From positions 287,201 to 351,200 of the forward strand of contig DASRFA010000040.1 in NCBI GenBank assembly GCA_035651755.1: a stretch of DNA of 64,000 nt, given 5' to 3'. This document shows, piece by piece, positions 49,279 through 61,102 of the stretch. A program made the translations under genes and the position numbers. Below the pieces are notes generated by a model. The model was given only the letters and a program-made list of their open reading frames with translations, ran no database searches and was not told where the DNA came from. Within the stretch, counting starts at the first letter, position 1, and each line of letters opens with the position of its first letter. The DNA is from DASRFA01 sp035651755. Its GTDB lineage: Bacteria; Desulfobacterota; Binatia; UBA12015.

Positions 49279-49866
49279 TTGGCCGCGCCGCCGCGCGGCG
49301 CCGACTGGCGCTTCGCGGGCGCCGCGACGCCGGGACGGCAGGCACCCGCGCTCGGGCTCCCGGAGGTGGCGTTCGCGGGGCGATCGAACGTCGGTAAGTC
49401 GTCGCTCATCAACCGGCTGACGCGCGCCGCGGGGCTGGCGCGCACCAGCCGGACCCCGGGCCGGACGCAGCAGATCAACGTGTTCGCGGGCCGCGACGAG
49501 ATCGCGTTCGCCGATCTTCCCGGCTATGGGTTCGCGCGCGTTCCGCAAGCGGTACGCTCTTCGTGGAAGGGCCTCGTCGAGGGATATCTCGCGAGCCGCC
49601 GGGAGCTCCGCGCCGTCGTCGTGATCGTCGACGCGCGCCGGGGCATCCAGCGCGACGACGCCGATCTGCTCGCGTACCTCGCGGCCGCTGGCCGTCCGGC
49701 GGTCCTCGTGGCGAACAAGATCGACAAGCTGAAGCAGGGCGAGCGCGTGCGCGCGCTCGCCGCCATGCGGCGCGAGTGCGCGGACGTCATCGCGTTCTCC
49801 GCGGTCACCGGAGAAGGCGAGCGCGAGCTCTGGTCGCGATTGGCCCGCGCCGGCGCCCTCGGCTAG
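49279..49866 (+). CDS. engB: Ribosome biogenesis GTPase EngB (YihA/YsxC)
   Basis: 195 residues. Needed for large-subunit ribosome assembly. G1 FAGRSNVGKSSLINRL, switch TSRTPGRTQQINVF, G3 ADLPGYGFARV and G4 VANKIDKL (usual TKxD is NKID here, a permitted variant). TTG 49279 start, 3 bases after the SRPBCC stop. Confidence 0.92.
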   Translation: MAAPPRGADWRFAGAATPGRQAPALGLPEVAFAGRSNVGKSSLINRLTRAAGLARTSRTPGRTQQINVFAGRDEIAFADLPGYGFARVPQAVRSSWKGLVEGYLASRRELRAVVVIVDARRGIQRDDADLLAYLAAAGRPAVLVANKIDKLKQGERVRALAAMRRECADVIAFSAVTGEGERELWSRLARAGALG

Positions 49867-49869
49867 TGT
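49840..49869 (+). promoter_or_regulatory. Promoter of murI, leaderless type
   Basis: TTGGCC (49840-49845), an 18-base spacer and TAGTGT (49864-49869), then 7 bases to ATG 49877. The -10 overlaps the engB stop codon. Confidence 0.45.
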
Positions 49870-49876
49870 CCCGGCG

Positions 49877-50763
<887 letters not shown>

Positions 50764-50767
<4 letters not shown>

Positions 50768-50792
50768 GGACGGAGCGCCTTTCGGTTAGGGT
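50764..50792 (+). promoter_or_regulatory. Promoter of secA
   Basis: TTGAGG (50764-50769), 17-base spacer, TAGGGT (50787-50792); the leader to ATG 50874 is about 75 bases. A GGAGC-type Shine-Dalgarno is not obvious. Confidence 0.45.
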
Positions 50793-50873
50793 CACCCGTT
50801 CGCGGAATGCGCCGCCCGCTCGCCGTTCGGTGGGCGGCCGCGGCGCGCTGCGTCGCGAGAAGAGCTCGTCCTC

Positions 50874-53549
<2,676 letters not shown>

Positions 53550-53589
53550 CGGCCTCCTAGCGGCTGCCGTCCGACCCGACGGGACGACG

Positions 53590-53630
53590 AAAAAAGCCGG
53601 GCGCGCCCACGCGGCGCGGCCCGGCCTTTT
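53590..53630. terminator. Bidirectional Rho-independent terminator between secA and the HU-like gene
   Basis: A GC-rich inverted repeat (GCCGGGCGCGCC against GGCGCGGCCCGGC, one bulged base) is flanked by six A's on the left and TTTT on the right, so it can end transcripts of both convergent genes. Confidence 0.75.
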
Positions 53631-53650
53631 CGCGGTGAAAGCAGCGCGGC

Positions 53651-53938
53651 CTACTTCTTGGGCGCTCCGAGCACCGAGTCCTTGAACACCTTGGCGACGG
53701 TGAATCCCACCTTCTTCCGCGCGGGGATCTTGATCGCCTCGCCGGTCTGCGGGTTCCGGCCCATGCGCGCCTTCATCTTGCGCAGTCGCAGGATCCCGAG
53801 GCCGGGGATCTTCACGGGATCGCCCTTCTTGATCGACTTCTGCGCGATGTCGACGAGCGACAGGAGAACCTGATCGGCCTGCTTCTTCGAGATCTGTCCC
53901 GCGTCCGCCAGCTTTCCAAGGAGTTCCGACTTCGTCAT
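53651..53938 (-). CDS. hup: HU/IHF-family DNA-binding protein
   Basis: 95 residues. MTKSELLGKLADAGQISKKQ, LVDIAQKSIKKGDPVKIPGL, GRNPQTGEAIKIPARKKV and FTVAKVFKDSVLG match histone-like HU. The Pro of the GRNP arm that intercalates DNA is present. ATG 53938 follows GGAGGGGGG. An ATG at 53977 would add 13 residues and is less likely. HU versus IHF cannot be separated. Confidence 0.92.
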   Translation of the reverse strand: MTKSELLGKLADAGQISKKQADQVLLSLVDIAQKSIKKGDPVKIPGLGILRLRKMKARMGRNPQTGEAIKIPARKKVGFTVAKVFKDSVLGAPKK

Positions 53939-54039
53939 ACGCACCCCCCTCCAGGAGAAGAAATCAACGATCGCCAACCGGGCGGGCTGTCTTACGAAAG
54001 CGATCCCGGAGTGTCAAGGTGAAGAGCGAGCGAGAAGTG

Positions 54040-54063
54040 AAAAAACCCGCGCCCAGAGCGGGT
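54040..54063 (-). terminator. Rho-independent terminator on the minus strand
   Basis: On the minus strand ACCCGC ... GCGGGT is followed by TTTTTT (54040-54045 read as A's on the plus strand). It is about 140 bases downstream of the small protein gene at 54201, whose transcript it would end. Confidence 0.6.
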
Positions 54064-54200
54064 GCGGACGCGGTCGCCGTCGCGCGAGGATGCGTCGAAG
54101 TCGCCGCCGCGCTCGTGCGCGACAGGGAGACGCGAGGCGAAGCGTGTCGCGCGTCGACACGGCGCACTCGCCGACGCGCCCTCGCGACGCGACGCGCGCG

Positions 54201-54422
54201 TCACGAACGCCGGCGCGCGATCTCCGCGTCGAGCGGCTCGATCTCGTGTGCGAAGAGCACCAGCTTCTCGCCGCTGTCGAAGCCGACGGTGACGAGCTGG
54301 CGTCCGAGATTCTCCCGCGCCGAGAGGATCGTCCCTTCCGTCGCGCGGCCCAGCACGCCGCGCTGGTGCGCGATCGGTCGGGTTGACCGGCACCGACGAC
54401 CGGGAGCAAATTCCAAATCCAT
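54201..54422 (-). CDS. Small basic protein of unknown function
   Basis: 73 residues. ATG 54422 has a perfect AAAGGAGG 8 bases upstream, the best Shine-Dalgarno in this area, so it is probably real although very short. EFAPGRRCRSTRPIAHQRGV, then GTILSARENLGRQLVTVGFD and EKLVLFAHEIEPLD. The sequence is beta-strand-rich and resembles small SH3- or KOW-like RNA- or protein-binding folds, but no family is recognised. Confidence 0.7.
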   Translation of the reverse strand: MDLEFAPGRRCRSTRPIAHQRGVLGRATEGTILSARENLGRQLVTVGFDSGEKLVLFAHEIEPLDAEIARRRS

Positions 54423-54578
54423 GGGAGACCTCCTTTCCGAATCCTCGGCAGCATTTCTCGTGCCGCGGACCGCGGCGCGATCCCTCGCCACCGATCGGTC
54501 TCTCCTTCTCCCGCAAAGACGGACGAGCGCCCGGGTTCTTGCACGGATTCCTGCGACGGACGTGAAGACGGCGTCCGC

Positions 54579-56021
54579 GTGACGGCCGCCGGCGAGAAGG
54601 CGCGCCCGGCAGCCGCGCCCGACGCATCGGGAGGCGGGCGCGGCGCATTCGCGGTTCGCGGCGCGATCGAAGGGTTCTACGGCACGCCGTTCTCGTGGGA
54701 GGAGCGCGAGCGGCTCGTGCGCTTCATCGCGGCGCGCGGGATGAACGCCTACGTCTACGCACCGAAGAACGACCCGCTCCACCGGGAGCGCTGGCGCGAC
54801 CCGTACGACGCCGGCGAGCTCGCGGCATTCGCCAGCCTCGCGCGCACCGCCGGCGAGTGCGGCGTGCGGCTCGTCTACGCGATCGCCCCGGGTCTGACGT
54901 ACGACGCGTCGGACGCCAGGGAGTTCGAGAGGCTCGACGCGAAGCTGCGACAGCTCATCGACGCCGGCGCGGGCGGGATCGCTCTCCTCTTCGACGACAT
55001 CGCGGCCGACTCCTCGGCCGTCGATCCCGAGCTGCAGGCGGAGCTCGTCGCGCGGACGCGAGCCCGCGTCGCCGAGATCGCGCCGGCGGCCGCCTTCTGG
55101 TTCATCGGCAACTACTACGCCGGAACCGCGCCCGAGCTCGACGCGGGCGGGGGAATCTTCGCCGCAATCTACGGTCGCCCGCCGCGCGCCTACTTCGACG
55201 CCTACGCGGCGCGCGTTCCCGCGGACGTCCCGATCCTCTGGACGGGTCCGGCCGTCTTCTCCGCGCGCATCACGCGCGACGACGCGCTCGGCTTCCGCGA
55301 TCTCGTGCGCCGGCCCGTCATCGCATGGGACAACTATCCGGTGAACGACGCGCTGCCGTGGAACCTCTTCCTCGGCCCGTACGTCGGTCGCGACGCGGCG
55401 CTCGCGGACGCGCTCGACGGCATCGTCGTCAACCTGATGGGCCAGCCGGCGGCGTCGCGCATCGCGCTCGCGACGATCGCGCGCTACCTCGCCGCGCCGA
55501 GCGCCTACGACCCAGAGCGCGCGTTCGCCGACGCCGTCAGGGAGATCGCCCCGACCGCACACGAGGCGTTCGCGCGCTTCGCCGACCATCACCGCGGCCA
55601 CCCCGTGCTCGCGGCCGGGGAAGGAGCGGGCGAGCTCGCGCGCCTCGCCGATGCGGCGCTCGGCCGCGCGCCAGCGGATCCGGAGCGTCTCGCGGAGCTC
55701 GCTCGGCACCTGGACGAGCTGTCGGATTGCGCGTCGCGGCTCGCGCTCTCGCTCGACGACGCGGACCTGTGGCGCGAGGTCGAGCCGTGGAGCGCCAAGC
55801 TCGGCGATCTGGCGCGCGCCGCGCGTGCCGGTCTCGACGCGCTCGCCGGCGTGCGGAGCCCCGAGGAATTCCGCGCGCTGCGCGCCGCCGCGGAGGCGCG
55901 CCCGCATCGCGTCGCGTGCACGCGGCTTCCCGACGCTCTCCGCCCGTTCGCCGTCGGCGGCGGGGAAGGGGTCGATCGGTTCGCGGATCTGTTCGCCGCG
56001 ATCGAGCGCGCGCTCGGCTGA
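54579..56021 (+). CDS. GH84 O-GlcNAcase/hyaluronidase-like glycosidase, cytoplasmic
   Basis: 480 residues. RGAIEGFYGTPFSWEERERL, NAYVYAPKNDPLHRERWRDP, VYAIAPGLTYD, and ALLFDDIAAD (the DD pair acting as catalytic acid and polariser in GH84) match O-GlcNAcase and bacterial hyaluronidase-type beta-N-acetylglucosaminidases. Later IGNYYAGTAPEL and ILWTGPAVFSARI fit. No signal peptide and no carbohydrate-binding domain are seen, so it is probably cytosolic, unlike secreted clostridial homologues. The C-terminal third is helical and less conserved. GTG 54579 start. Confidence 0.85.
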   Translation: MTAAGEKARPAAAPDASGGGRGAFAVRGAIEGFYGTPFSWEERERLVRFIAARGMNAYVYAPKNDPLHRERWRDPYDAGELAAFASLARTAGECGVRLVYAIAPGLTYDASDAREFERLDAKLRQLIDAGAGGIALLFDDIAADSSAVDPELQAELVARTRARVAEIAPAAAFWFIGNYYAGTAPELDAGGGIFAAIYGRPPRAYFDAYAARVPADVPILWTGPAVFSARITRDDALGFRDLVRRPVIAWDNYPVNDALPWNLFLGPYVGRDAALADALDGIVVNLMGQPAASRIALATIARYLAAPSAYDPERAFADAVREIAPTAHEAFARFADHHRGHPVLAAGEGAGELARLADAALGRAPADPERLAELARHLDELSDCASRLALSLDDADLWREVEPWSAKLGDLARAARAGLDALAGVRSPEEFRALRAAAEARPHRVACTRLPDALRPFAVGGGEGVDRFADLFAAIERALG

Positions 56022-56050
56022 GCTGCCGTTCGCTCAGGGCGGCGCTTCGC

Positions 56051-56758
56051 TCAGGAGGGCGCTTCGACGGCGGTCACGTACGCCCGGATGCGGTTCGCGT
56101 TCGCGCCGAGGTCGCCACGGCCGTCGCGCGACTTCGATCGCATGTCGATGCGCGAGCCGCCACCGTCGGGACGGACCCGAATGACGACGTCGTCGTGGAA
56201 GCCGAATACCTTCGACGTCGCGACCGCTTCGATGGTGCCCGTCGTCGGATCGGCCGCGACGATCTCCCACGACGGCATCGCCTCCGCGGTTCGCCGCGCG
56301 CGCGCGAACGCCTGGTCGGGAGCCACCGGCAGCCGGGCGGGACGGAGATCGGCGCAGCACGCCCGCTGCTGCGTGGCGAAGTCGGACGGATAGCCCATGT
56401 CGCGTCCGGAGTTGGCCGACGCGAGCGCCGCCTGGCGATAAGCCGGCGGATCGTCGAGGTCGGTCGTGAAGTCGTTGATCGCCGGCGCGCCGCGACCCGC
56501 CGATGCGGTCAGCACGAACACGAGCGCCCCCACGACCGCGATCACCCTTCCGGCGCCGAACCCGCGCCCGCGGACGGCCGCCACGATCGCCGCGATGGTC
56601 GCCACGATCGCGAGGAGCCCGCCGAGCGCGTAGAGGCCGAAGCCCGCCAGGCCCGGCACCAGCCGGAGCCACGCGAGCAGCGGCCCCGCGACCATGAGCC
56701 CGACCGCGATGAGCCCGAGCGTGTCGACGAACGTCCGCCGCGGCCGCTCGGGACTCAT
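56051..56758 (-). CDS. DUF1499 membrane protein
   Basis: 235 residues. Two or three N-terminal transmembrane helices (TLGLIAVGLMVAGPLLAWL, LYALGGLLAIVATIAAIVAA, VIAVVGALVFVLTASAG), then the DUF1499 domain: LPVAPDQAFARARRTAEAMP, IVAADPTTGTIEAVATSKVF and GFHDDVVIRVRP. Function of the domain is unknown. Downstream of gatB on the same strand. Confidence 0.82.
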   Translation of the reverse strand: MSPERPRRTFVDTLGLIAVGLMVAGPLLAWLRLVPGLAGFGLYALGGLLAIVATIAAIVAAVRGRGFGAGRVIAVVGALVFVLTASAGRGAPAINDFTTDLDDPPAYRQAALASANSGRDMGYPSDFATQQRACCADLRPARLPVAPDQAFARARRTAEAMPSWEIVAADPTTGTIEAVATSKVFGFHDDVVIRVRPDGGGSRIDMRSKSRDGRGDLGANANRIRAYVTAVEAPS

Positions 56759-56880
56759 CGACTCGCCCTCCGCTGCGGATGCGACATGCGATCGCCCTCC
56801 CTGGCGCGGTCGAGGCGCGCTCGACCGCGGCGCGCCGTTATCGCCGCTTTCCTGCTCGCCGGCAAGGCGGGGGCGCGGCG

Positions 56881-58359
56881 CTAGGAGCGAACATTCATCG
56901 GGTCGAGCTTCGCGCGCAGCAGGTCGTTCACCGCCTGAGGGTTCGCCCTGCCGGCGGTCGCCTTCATCACCTGCCCGACGAAGAAGCCGAAGAGCTTGTC
57001 CTTGCCCGAGCGGTACTCGGCGACCTTGTCGGCATGCTGCGCGAGGACGGCTTCGACGGCCTGGCCGATCGCGCCCGTGTCCGTCACCTGGACGAGGCCC
57101 TTCTTCTCCACGATGTCGGCGGGCGCCGCGCCGGTCGCGACCATCTCCTCGAAGACCGTCTTCGCGATCTTGCCGCTGATCGTCGCGTCGTCGACGAGGG
57201 CGACGAGCCGGGCGAGCGATTCGGGCCGGACCGGCCAGTCGCGGATGACGAGCGCGTCGTCGAGGCGGCGCTCGCGGACGAGGCGGAGCACGTCGCCCAT
57301 GACCCAGTTCGCGATCGCCTTCGGGTTCCGGTGCTCGCGCACCGCGCTCTCGAAGTAGTCGGCGAGGTCGCGGCGCGCTGTCAGGACCTCGGCGTCGTAG
57401 GGCGGGATGCCGTACTCGCCGACGAAGCGCTGCCGGCGCGCAGCCGGAAGCTCGGGCAGGCTCGAGCGCAGCTCGTCGACCCACGCCGGGTCGACGTGCA
57501 GCGGCGGCAGGTCGGGCTCGGGGAAGTAGCGGTAGTCGTGCGCGTGCTCCTTCGACCGCATGGAGAACGTCTGCGCGCGGTCGGCGTCCCAGAGCCGCGT
57601 CTCCTGCACGACCCGCTCGCCGCTTTCGACGAGCGCGATCTGGCGGTGGATCTCGCTCTCGATCGCGCGCTCGACGTTCCGGAACGAGTTCATGTTCTTG
57701 ATCTCGGTGCGCGTCCCGAGCTCCGTCGACCCGCGCGGCCGGATCGAGACGTTGGCGTCGCAGCGGAAGCTCCCTTCCTCCATGTTGCCGTCGCACACGT
57801 GAATGTACTGCAGGATCGCGCGCAGGGAGCGCAGGTAGGCCGCCGCGTCCGCCGGCGATTCGATGTCGGGCTCGCTCACGATCTCCATCAGCGGGACGCC
57901 GGCGCGATTCAGATCGACGAGCGAGTGCTGATCGTGCGCGTCGTGGATGTTCTTGCCGGCGTCCTCCTCCATGTGGATGCGCGTCAAGCGGATGCGCTTC
58001 GTGCCGGCCGGCGTCTCGATCTCGACCGCGCCGTGCACGGCGAGCGGCGCCTCGTACATGCTGATCTGGTACCCCTTCGGGAGGTCGGGGTAGAAGTAGT
58101 TCTTCCGCGCCCAGCGCGCGGTGGGCGGGATCTCGCAGCCGGTCGCGAGCGCGCTCTTGACGGCGAACTCGAGCGCTCGCCGGTTCAGCACCGGGAGGAC
58201 TCCCGGCATCCCCATGCAGACCGGACAGGTGTGCGCGTTCGGCGACGCGCCGAACTTCGCGGAGCACGCGCAGAACAGCTTCGACTCGGTGAGCATCTGC
58301 GCGTGCACCTCGAGCCCGATGACCGGCTCCCACTTCCCGTAGTCGCGCTTCTCTTCCAT
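56881..58359 (-). CDS. gatB: Asp/Glu-tRNA amidotransferase subunit B
   Basis: 492 residues. EPVIGLEVHAQMLTESKLFC, ACSAKFGASPNAHTCPVCMG, RKNYFYPDLPKGYQISMYEA, TRIHMEEDAGKNIH and NRAGVPLMEIVSEPDIES are canonical; the C-terminal YqeY-like part ends ANPQAVNDLLRAKLD. Makes Gln-tRNA and/or Asn-tRNA from mischarged tRNAs. An upstream in-frame ATG at 58395 is possible. Together with gatA and gatC on the same strand. Confidence 0.97.
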   Translation of the reverse strand: MEEKRDYGKWEPVIGLEVHAQMLTESKLFCACSAKFGASPNAHTCPVCMGMPGVLPVLNRRALEFAVKSALATGCEIPPTARWARKNYFYPDLPKGYQISMYEAPLAVHGAVEIETPAGTKRIRLTRIHMEEDAGKNIHDAHDQHSLVDLNRAGVPLMEIVSEPDIESPADAAAYLRSLRAILQYIHVCDGNMEEGSFRCDANVSIRPRGSTELGTRTEIKNMNSFRNVERAIESEIHRQIALVESGERVVQETRLWDADRAQTFSMRSKEHAHDYRYFPEPDLPPLHVDPAWVDELRSSLPELPAARRQRFVGEYGIPPYDAEVLTARRDLADYFESAVREHRNPKAIANWVMGDVLRLVRERRLDDALVIRDWPVRPESLARLVALVDDATISGKIAKTVFEEMVATGAAPADIVEKKGLVQVTDTGAIGQAVEAVLAQHADKVAEYRSGKDKLFGFFVGQVMKATAGRANPQAVNDLLRAKLDPMNVRS

Positions 58360-58405
58360 CGCTCGCTCGTTCGCCGCTTCGCTGGCGGATCGCATCCTCG
58401 TCCGG

Positions 58406-59881
58406 TTACGCCGGCGCCGGCTCGGGCGGCCGGCGGAGGTGCCACTCCGTCGCCCGCTGGTACGCGTCGCCCGCCCGCAGCGCGACGTCCTCGCCGAACG
58501 CCGGCGCGATCAGCTGGAGGCCGATCGGCATCCCGGCCGCGTCGAAGCCGCAGGGCACGACCAGAGCCGTGAGGCCGGCCAGGTTCACCGAGATCGTGAG
58601 CACGTCGGAGAGGTACATCTGGAGCGGGTCGGACGTCTTCTCGCCGAGGCGGAACGCCGTCGTCGGGGCGGTCGGGGTCGCGATCAGGTCGCAGCGCTCG
58701 AACGCCGCGCGGAAGTCCTGGCGGATGAGCGTCCGCACCTTCTGCGCCTTCAGGTAGTACGCGTCGTAGTAGCCGGCGGAGAGCGCGTAGGTGCCGAGGA
58801 GGATGCGACGCTTCACCTCCGCGCCGAAGCCCGCGTCGCGGGTGCGGCGGTACATCTCGCCGAGGTTGTCGCTCGGCGCTTCCTCGCGCAGCCCGTACTT
58901 GACGCCGTCGTAGCGCGCCAGATTCGACGAGGCCTCCGCCGGGGCGATCAGGTAGTACGTCGCGACCGCGTACTGGGTGTGCGGGAGCGAGACCTCGACC
59001 GGGACGGCGCCGAGCGCGCGCAGCTGCTCGGTCGCCGCGCGCACCGCCCGCTCGACGTCGGGCTCCATGCCGGCGACGAAGTACTCGCGCGGGATCCCGA
59101 CGCGGAGCCCGCGCACGTCGCCGGTCAGGGCGGCGGCGTAGTCGGGGACCGGGCGCGGCACGGACGTCGAGTCGCGCGGGTCGTGTCCCGCGATCACGCC
59201 GAGCACGTCGGCGACGTCGCGGACGGTGCGCGCGAACGGGCCGACCTGGTCGAGCGACGACGCGTACGCGATGACGCCGTAGCGCGACACGCGACCGTAC
59301 GTCGGCTTCATGCCGCAGACGCCGCAGTAGCTCGCGGGCAGCCGGATCGAGCCGCCGGTGTCGGTGCCGAGCGCGGCCAGGCACTCGCCGGCCGCGACCG
59401 CCGCCGCCGAGCCGCCGGACGAGCCGCCCGGGACGCGCTCGGGATCCCACGGGTTCCGGCTCGGCCCGAACGCGGAGTTCTCGGTCGACGATCCCATCGC
59501 GAACTCGTCCAGGTTCGCCTTTCCGACGAGGACCGCGCCGGCGCGCGCGAGCCGCTCGGTCGCGTCGGCGTCGTAGGGCGGGACGAAGCCGTCGAGGATG
59601 CGGGAGCCGCACGTGGTCGCGATGCCGCGCGTCGCGAAGATGTCCTTCAGCACGATCGGGATGCCGAGGAGGGGGCCGCGCTCGCCGCGGGCGAGGCGCT
59701 CGTCGGCCGCGGCGGCGTCGGCGAGCGCGCGCTCCTCGGTGACGGTCAGCAGCGCACGCAGGCGCGGCTCGAGCGCGGCGATGCGATCGAGGAACGCGCG
59801 CGCGACGTCGCGCGCGCTCGCCTCGCGACGCTCGAGCGCCGAGCGGACCTCGGCGATCGTGGAAGCCGTCGGGTCGGTCAC
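58406..59881 (-). CDS. gatA: Asp/Glu-tRNA amidotransferase subunit A
   Basis: 491 residues, amidase signature family. PIVLKDIFATRGIATTCGSR (catalytic Lys), PGGSSGGSAAAVAAGECLAA and LGTDTGGSIRLPASYCGVCG give the Ser-Ser-Lys triad. Supplies ammonia for transamidation. It lies between gatC (18 bases before it) and gatB. Confidence 0.97.
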   Translation of the reverse strand: MTDPTASTIAEVRSALERREASARDVARAFLDRIAALEPRLRALLTVTEERALADAAAADERLARGERGPLLGIPIVLKDIFATRGIATTCGSRILDGFVPPYDADATERLARAGAVLVGKANLDEFAMGSSTENSAFGPSRNPWDPERVPGGSSGGSAAAVAAGECLAALGTDTGGSIRLPASYCGVCGMKPTYGRVSRYGVIAYASSLDQVGPFARTVRDVADVLGVIAGHDPRDSTSVPRPVPDYAAALTGDVRGLRVGIPREYFVAGMEPDVERAVRAATEQLRALGAVPVEVSLPHTQYAVATYYLIAPAEASSNLARYDGVKYGLREEAPSDNLGEMYRRTRDAGFGAEVKRRILLGTYALSAGYYDAYYLKAQKVRTLIRQDFRAAFERCDLIATPTAPTTAFRLGEKTSDPLQMYLSDVLTISVNLAGLTALVVPCGFDAAGMPIGLQLIAPAFGEDVALRAGDAYQRATEWHLRRPPEPAPA

Positions 59882-59899
59882 GCGCTGGTCACCCGATGC

Positions 59900-60187
59900 T
59901 CATTCGATGATCTTGGGCACGCGCAGGAAGGTGCGATCGCGATCCGGTGCGTTCCGGACCATGTCTTCCGGCACCTCGGGGTTGGCGGCGACGTCGTCCC
60001 GAAGGGGCGTCGGCAGGTCGACGACGTGGGCGGTCGCCTCGACGTCGCGCGTGTCGAGCGAGTCGAGCTTCGCGACGTAGCCGAGGATCGAGTCGAGATC
60101 CCGCCGTAGGCTCTCGGCCTCTTCGGGCGCGAGGCCGAGGCGCGCCAGCAGCGCGATGTGCTGCACGTCTTCCAGGGAGACCGGCAT
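59900..60187 (-). CDS. gatC: Asp/Glu-tRNA amidotransferase subunit C
   Basis: 95 residues. VSLEDVQHIALLARLGLAPE, AKLDSLDTRDVEATAHVVDL and PLRDDVAANPEVPEDMVRNA match GatC. First gene of the gatC-gatA-gatB-DUF1499 run. Confidence 0.95.
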   Translation of the reverse strand: MPVSLEDVQHIALLARLGLAPEEAESLRRDLDSILGYVAKLDSLDTRDVEATAHVVDLPTPLRDDVAANPEVPEDMVRNAPDRDRTFLRVPKIIE

Positions 60188-60195
60188 TTGTTATG

Positions 60196-60224
60196 TCGTT
60201 ACCAGCGCGGGCGCGCACCGGCAA
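60196..60224 (-). promoter_or_regulatory. Promoter of gatC, leaderless type
   Basis: On the minus strand TTGCCG (60219-60224), 17-base spacer, TAACGA (60196-60201), then 8 bases to ATG 60187. Confidence 0.5.
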
Positions 60225-60316
60225 TTTTCCCGGCACGACGAACGTCGAGCGCCGGGAGTCGCCCGGGCCCCCGCCTCCGCCGCCCGATCGAAATGCAGAC
60301 AGAGGGAATCGAAGCC

Positions 60317-61102
60317 ATGAGCGAGACCCGATCCGGTCGCGCGGCGAGCGTCGCGCTCGCCGCCGCCCTGCTGCTCGTCCTCGCCGTCGCGAACGCGCTC
60401 GCGGTCGCGAAGCTGACCGCCCCCGACGTGGCGCCCGCGCTGGCCGACGGGCTCGAGCGCATCCGCGGCGGCGACTTCGTCGGCGCCGCGGGCGCGGCCT
60501 GGGGCGCCGGAGCGCTGCCATGGCTCGCGATCGTCGTGCTCGGGCCGCTCGTCGTCGCCGTCGTGCTCGCCCTCGCCGGCGGGCCGCGCGTCGCCGCCGA
60601 CGCGGCCGACCGCTCGGCGCCCCGGTCGTCCGCGGAGGTGGGAGACGGCCGTCGCGCCCGCCCTCGCGCGGCGACCCAGGCGAAGGACGAGCGTCCCGCG
60701 CCGCCCGTCGTGGCGGCGCCTTCGCCGGCGCCGGCGCTCCGTCTCCTCGCCGCGCTCCAGGAGGACGCGCGCCTCCTCGACTTCGTGCGCGAGGACATCG
60801 CCGGCTACAGCGACGACCAGGTCGGGAGCGCCGTGCGCGGCATCCACGCCGCGCTCCGGAAGGCGATCGACTCGCGCATGGCGCTCGAGCCCATCCTGTC
60901 CGGCGACGACGGCGATCCGATCGAGGTCCCCGCCGGCTTCGATCCGGCCTCGATCCGCGTCACCGGAAGCCCATCGGGCCCGCCGCCCTATCGCGGCGTG
61001 CTGCGGCACGGCGGCTGGCGCGCGCGCGACCCGCGGCTTCCGATGCCGACCGAGGGCAGCGACCCGACGATCCTCATGCCGGCCGAGGTCGAGGTGGGAT
61101 GA
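60317..61102 (+). CDS. DUF2760 protein
   Basis: 261 residues. N-terminal membrane helix (VALAAALLLVLAVANALAVA), a second hydrophobic segment (ALPWLAIVVLGPLVVAVVLA), an Arg/Ala/Pro linker, then RLLAALQEDARLLDFVREDI, AAYS-like YSDDQVGSAVRGIHAALRKA and PASIRVTGSPSGPPPYRGVL, ending PTILMPAEVEVG. This is DUF2760, of unknown role, typically beside an Hsp70 gene. Its stop overlaps the Hsp70 start (ATGA). An ATG at 60293 is an alternative start. Confidence 0.8.
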   Translation: MSETRSGRAASVALAAALLLVLAVANALAVAKLTAPDVAPALADGLERIRGGDFVGAAGAAWGAGALPWLAIVVLGPLVVAVVLALAGGPRVAADAADRSAPRSSAEVGDGRRARPRAATQAKDERPAPPVVAAPSPAPALRLLAALQEDARLLDFVREDIAGYSDDQVGSAVRGIHAALRKAIDSRMALEPILSGDDGDPIEVPAGFDPASIRVTGSPSGPPPYRGVLRHGGWRARDPRLPMPTEGSDPTILMPAEVEVG

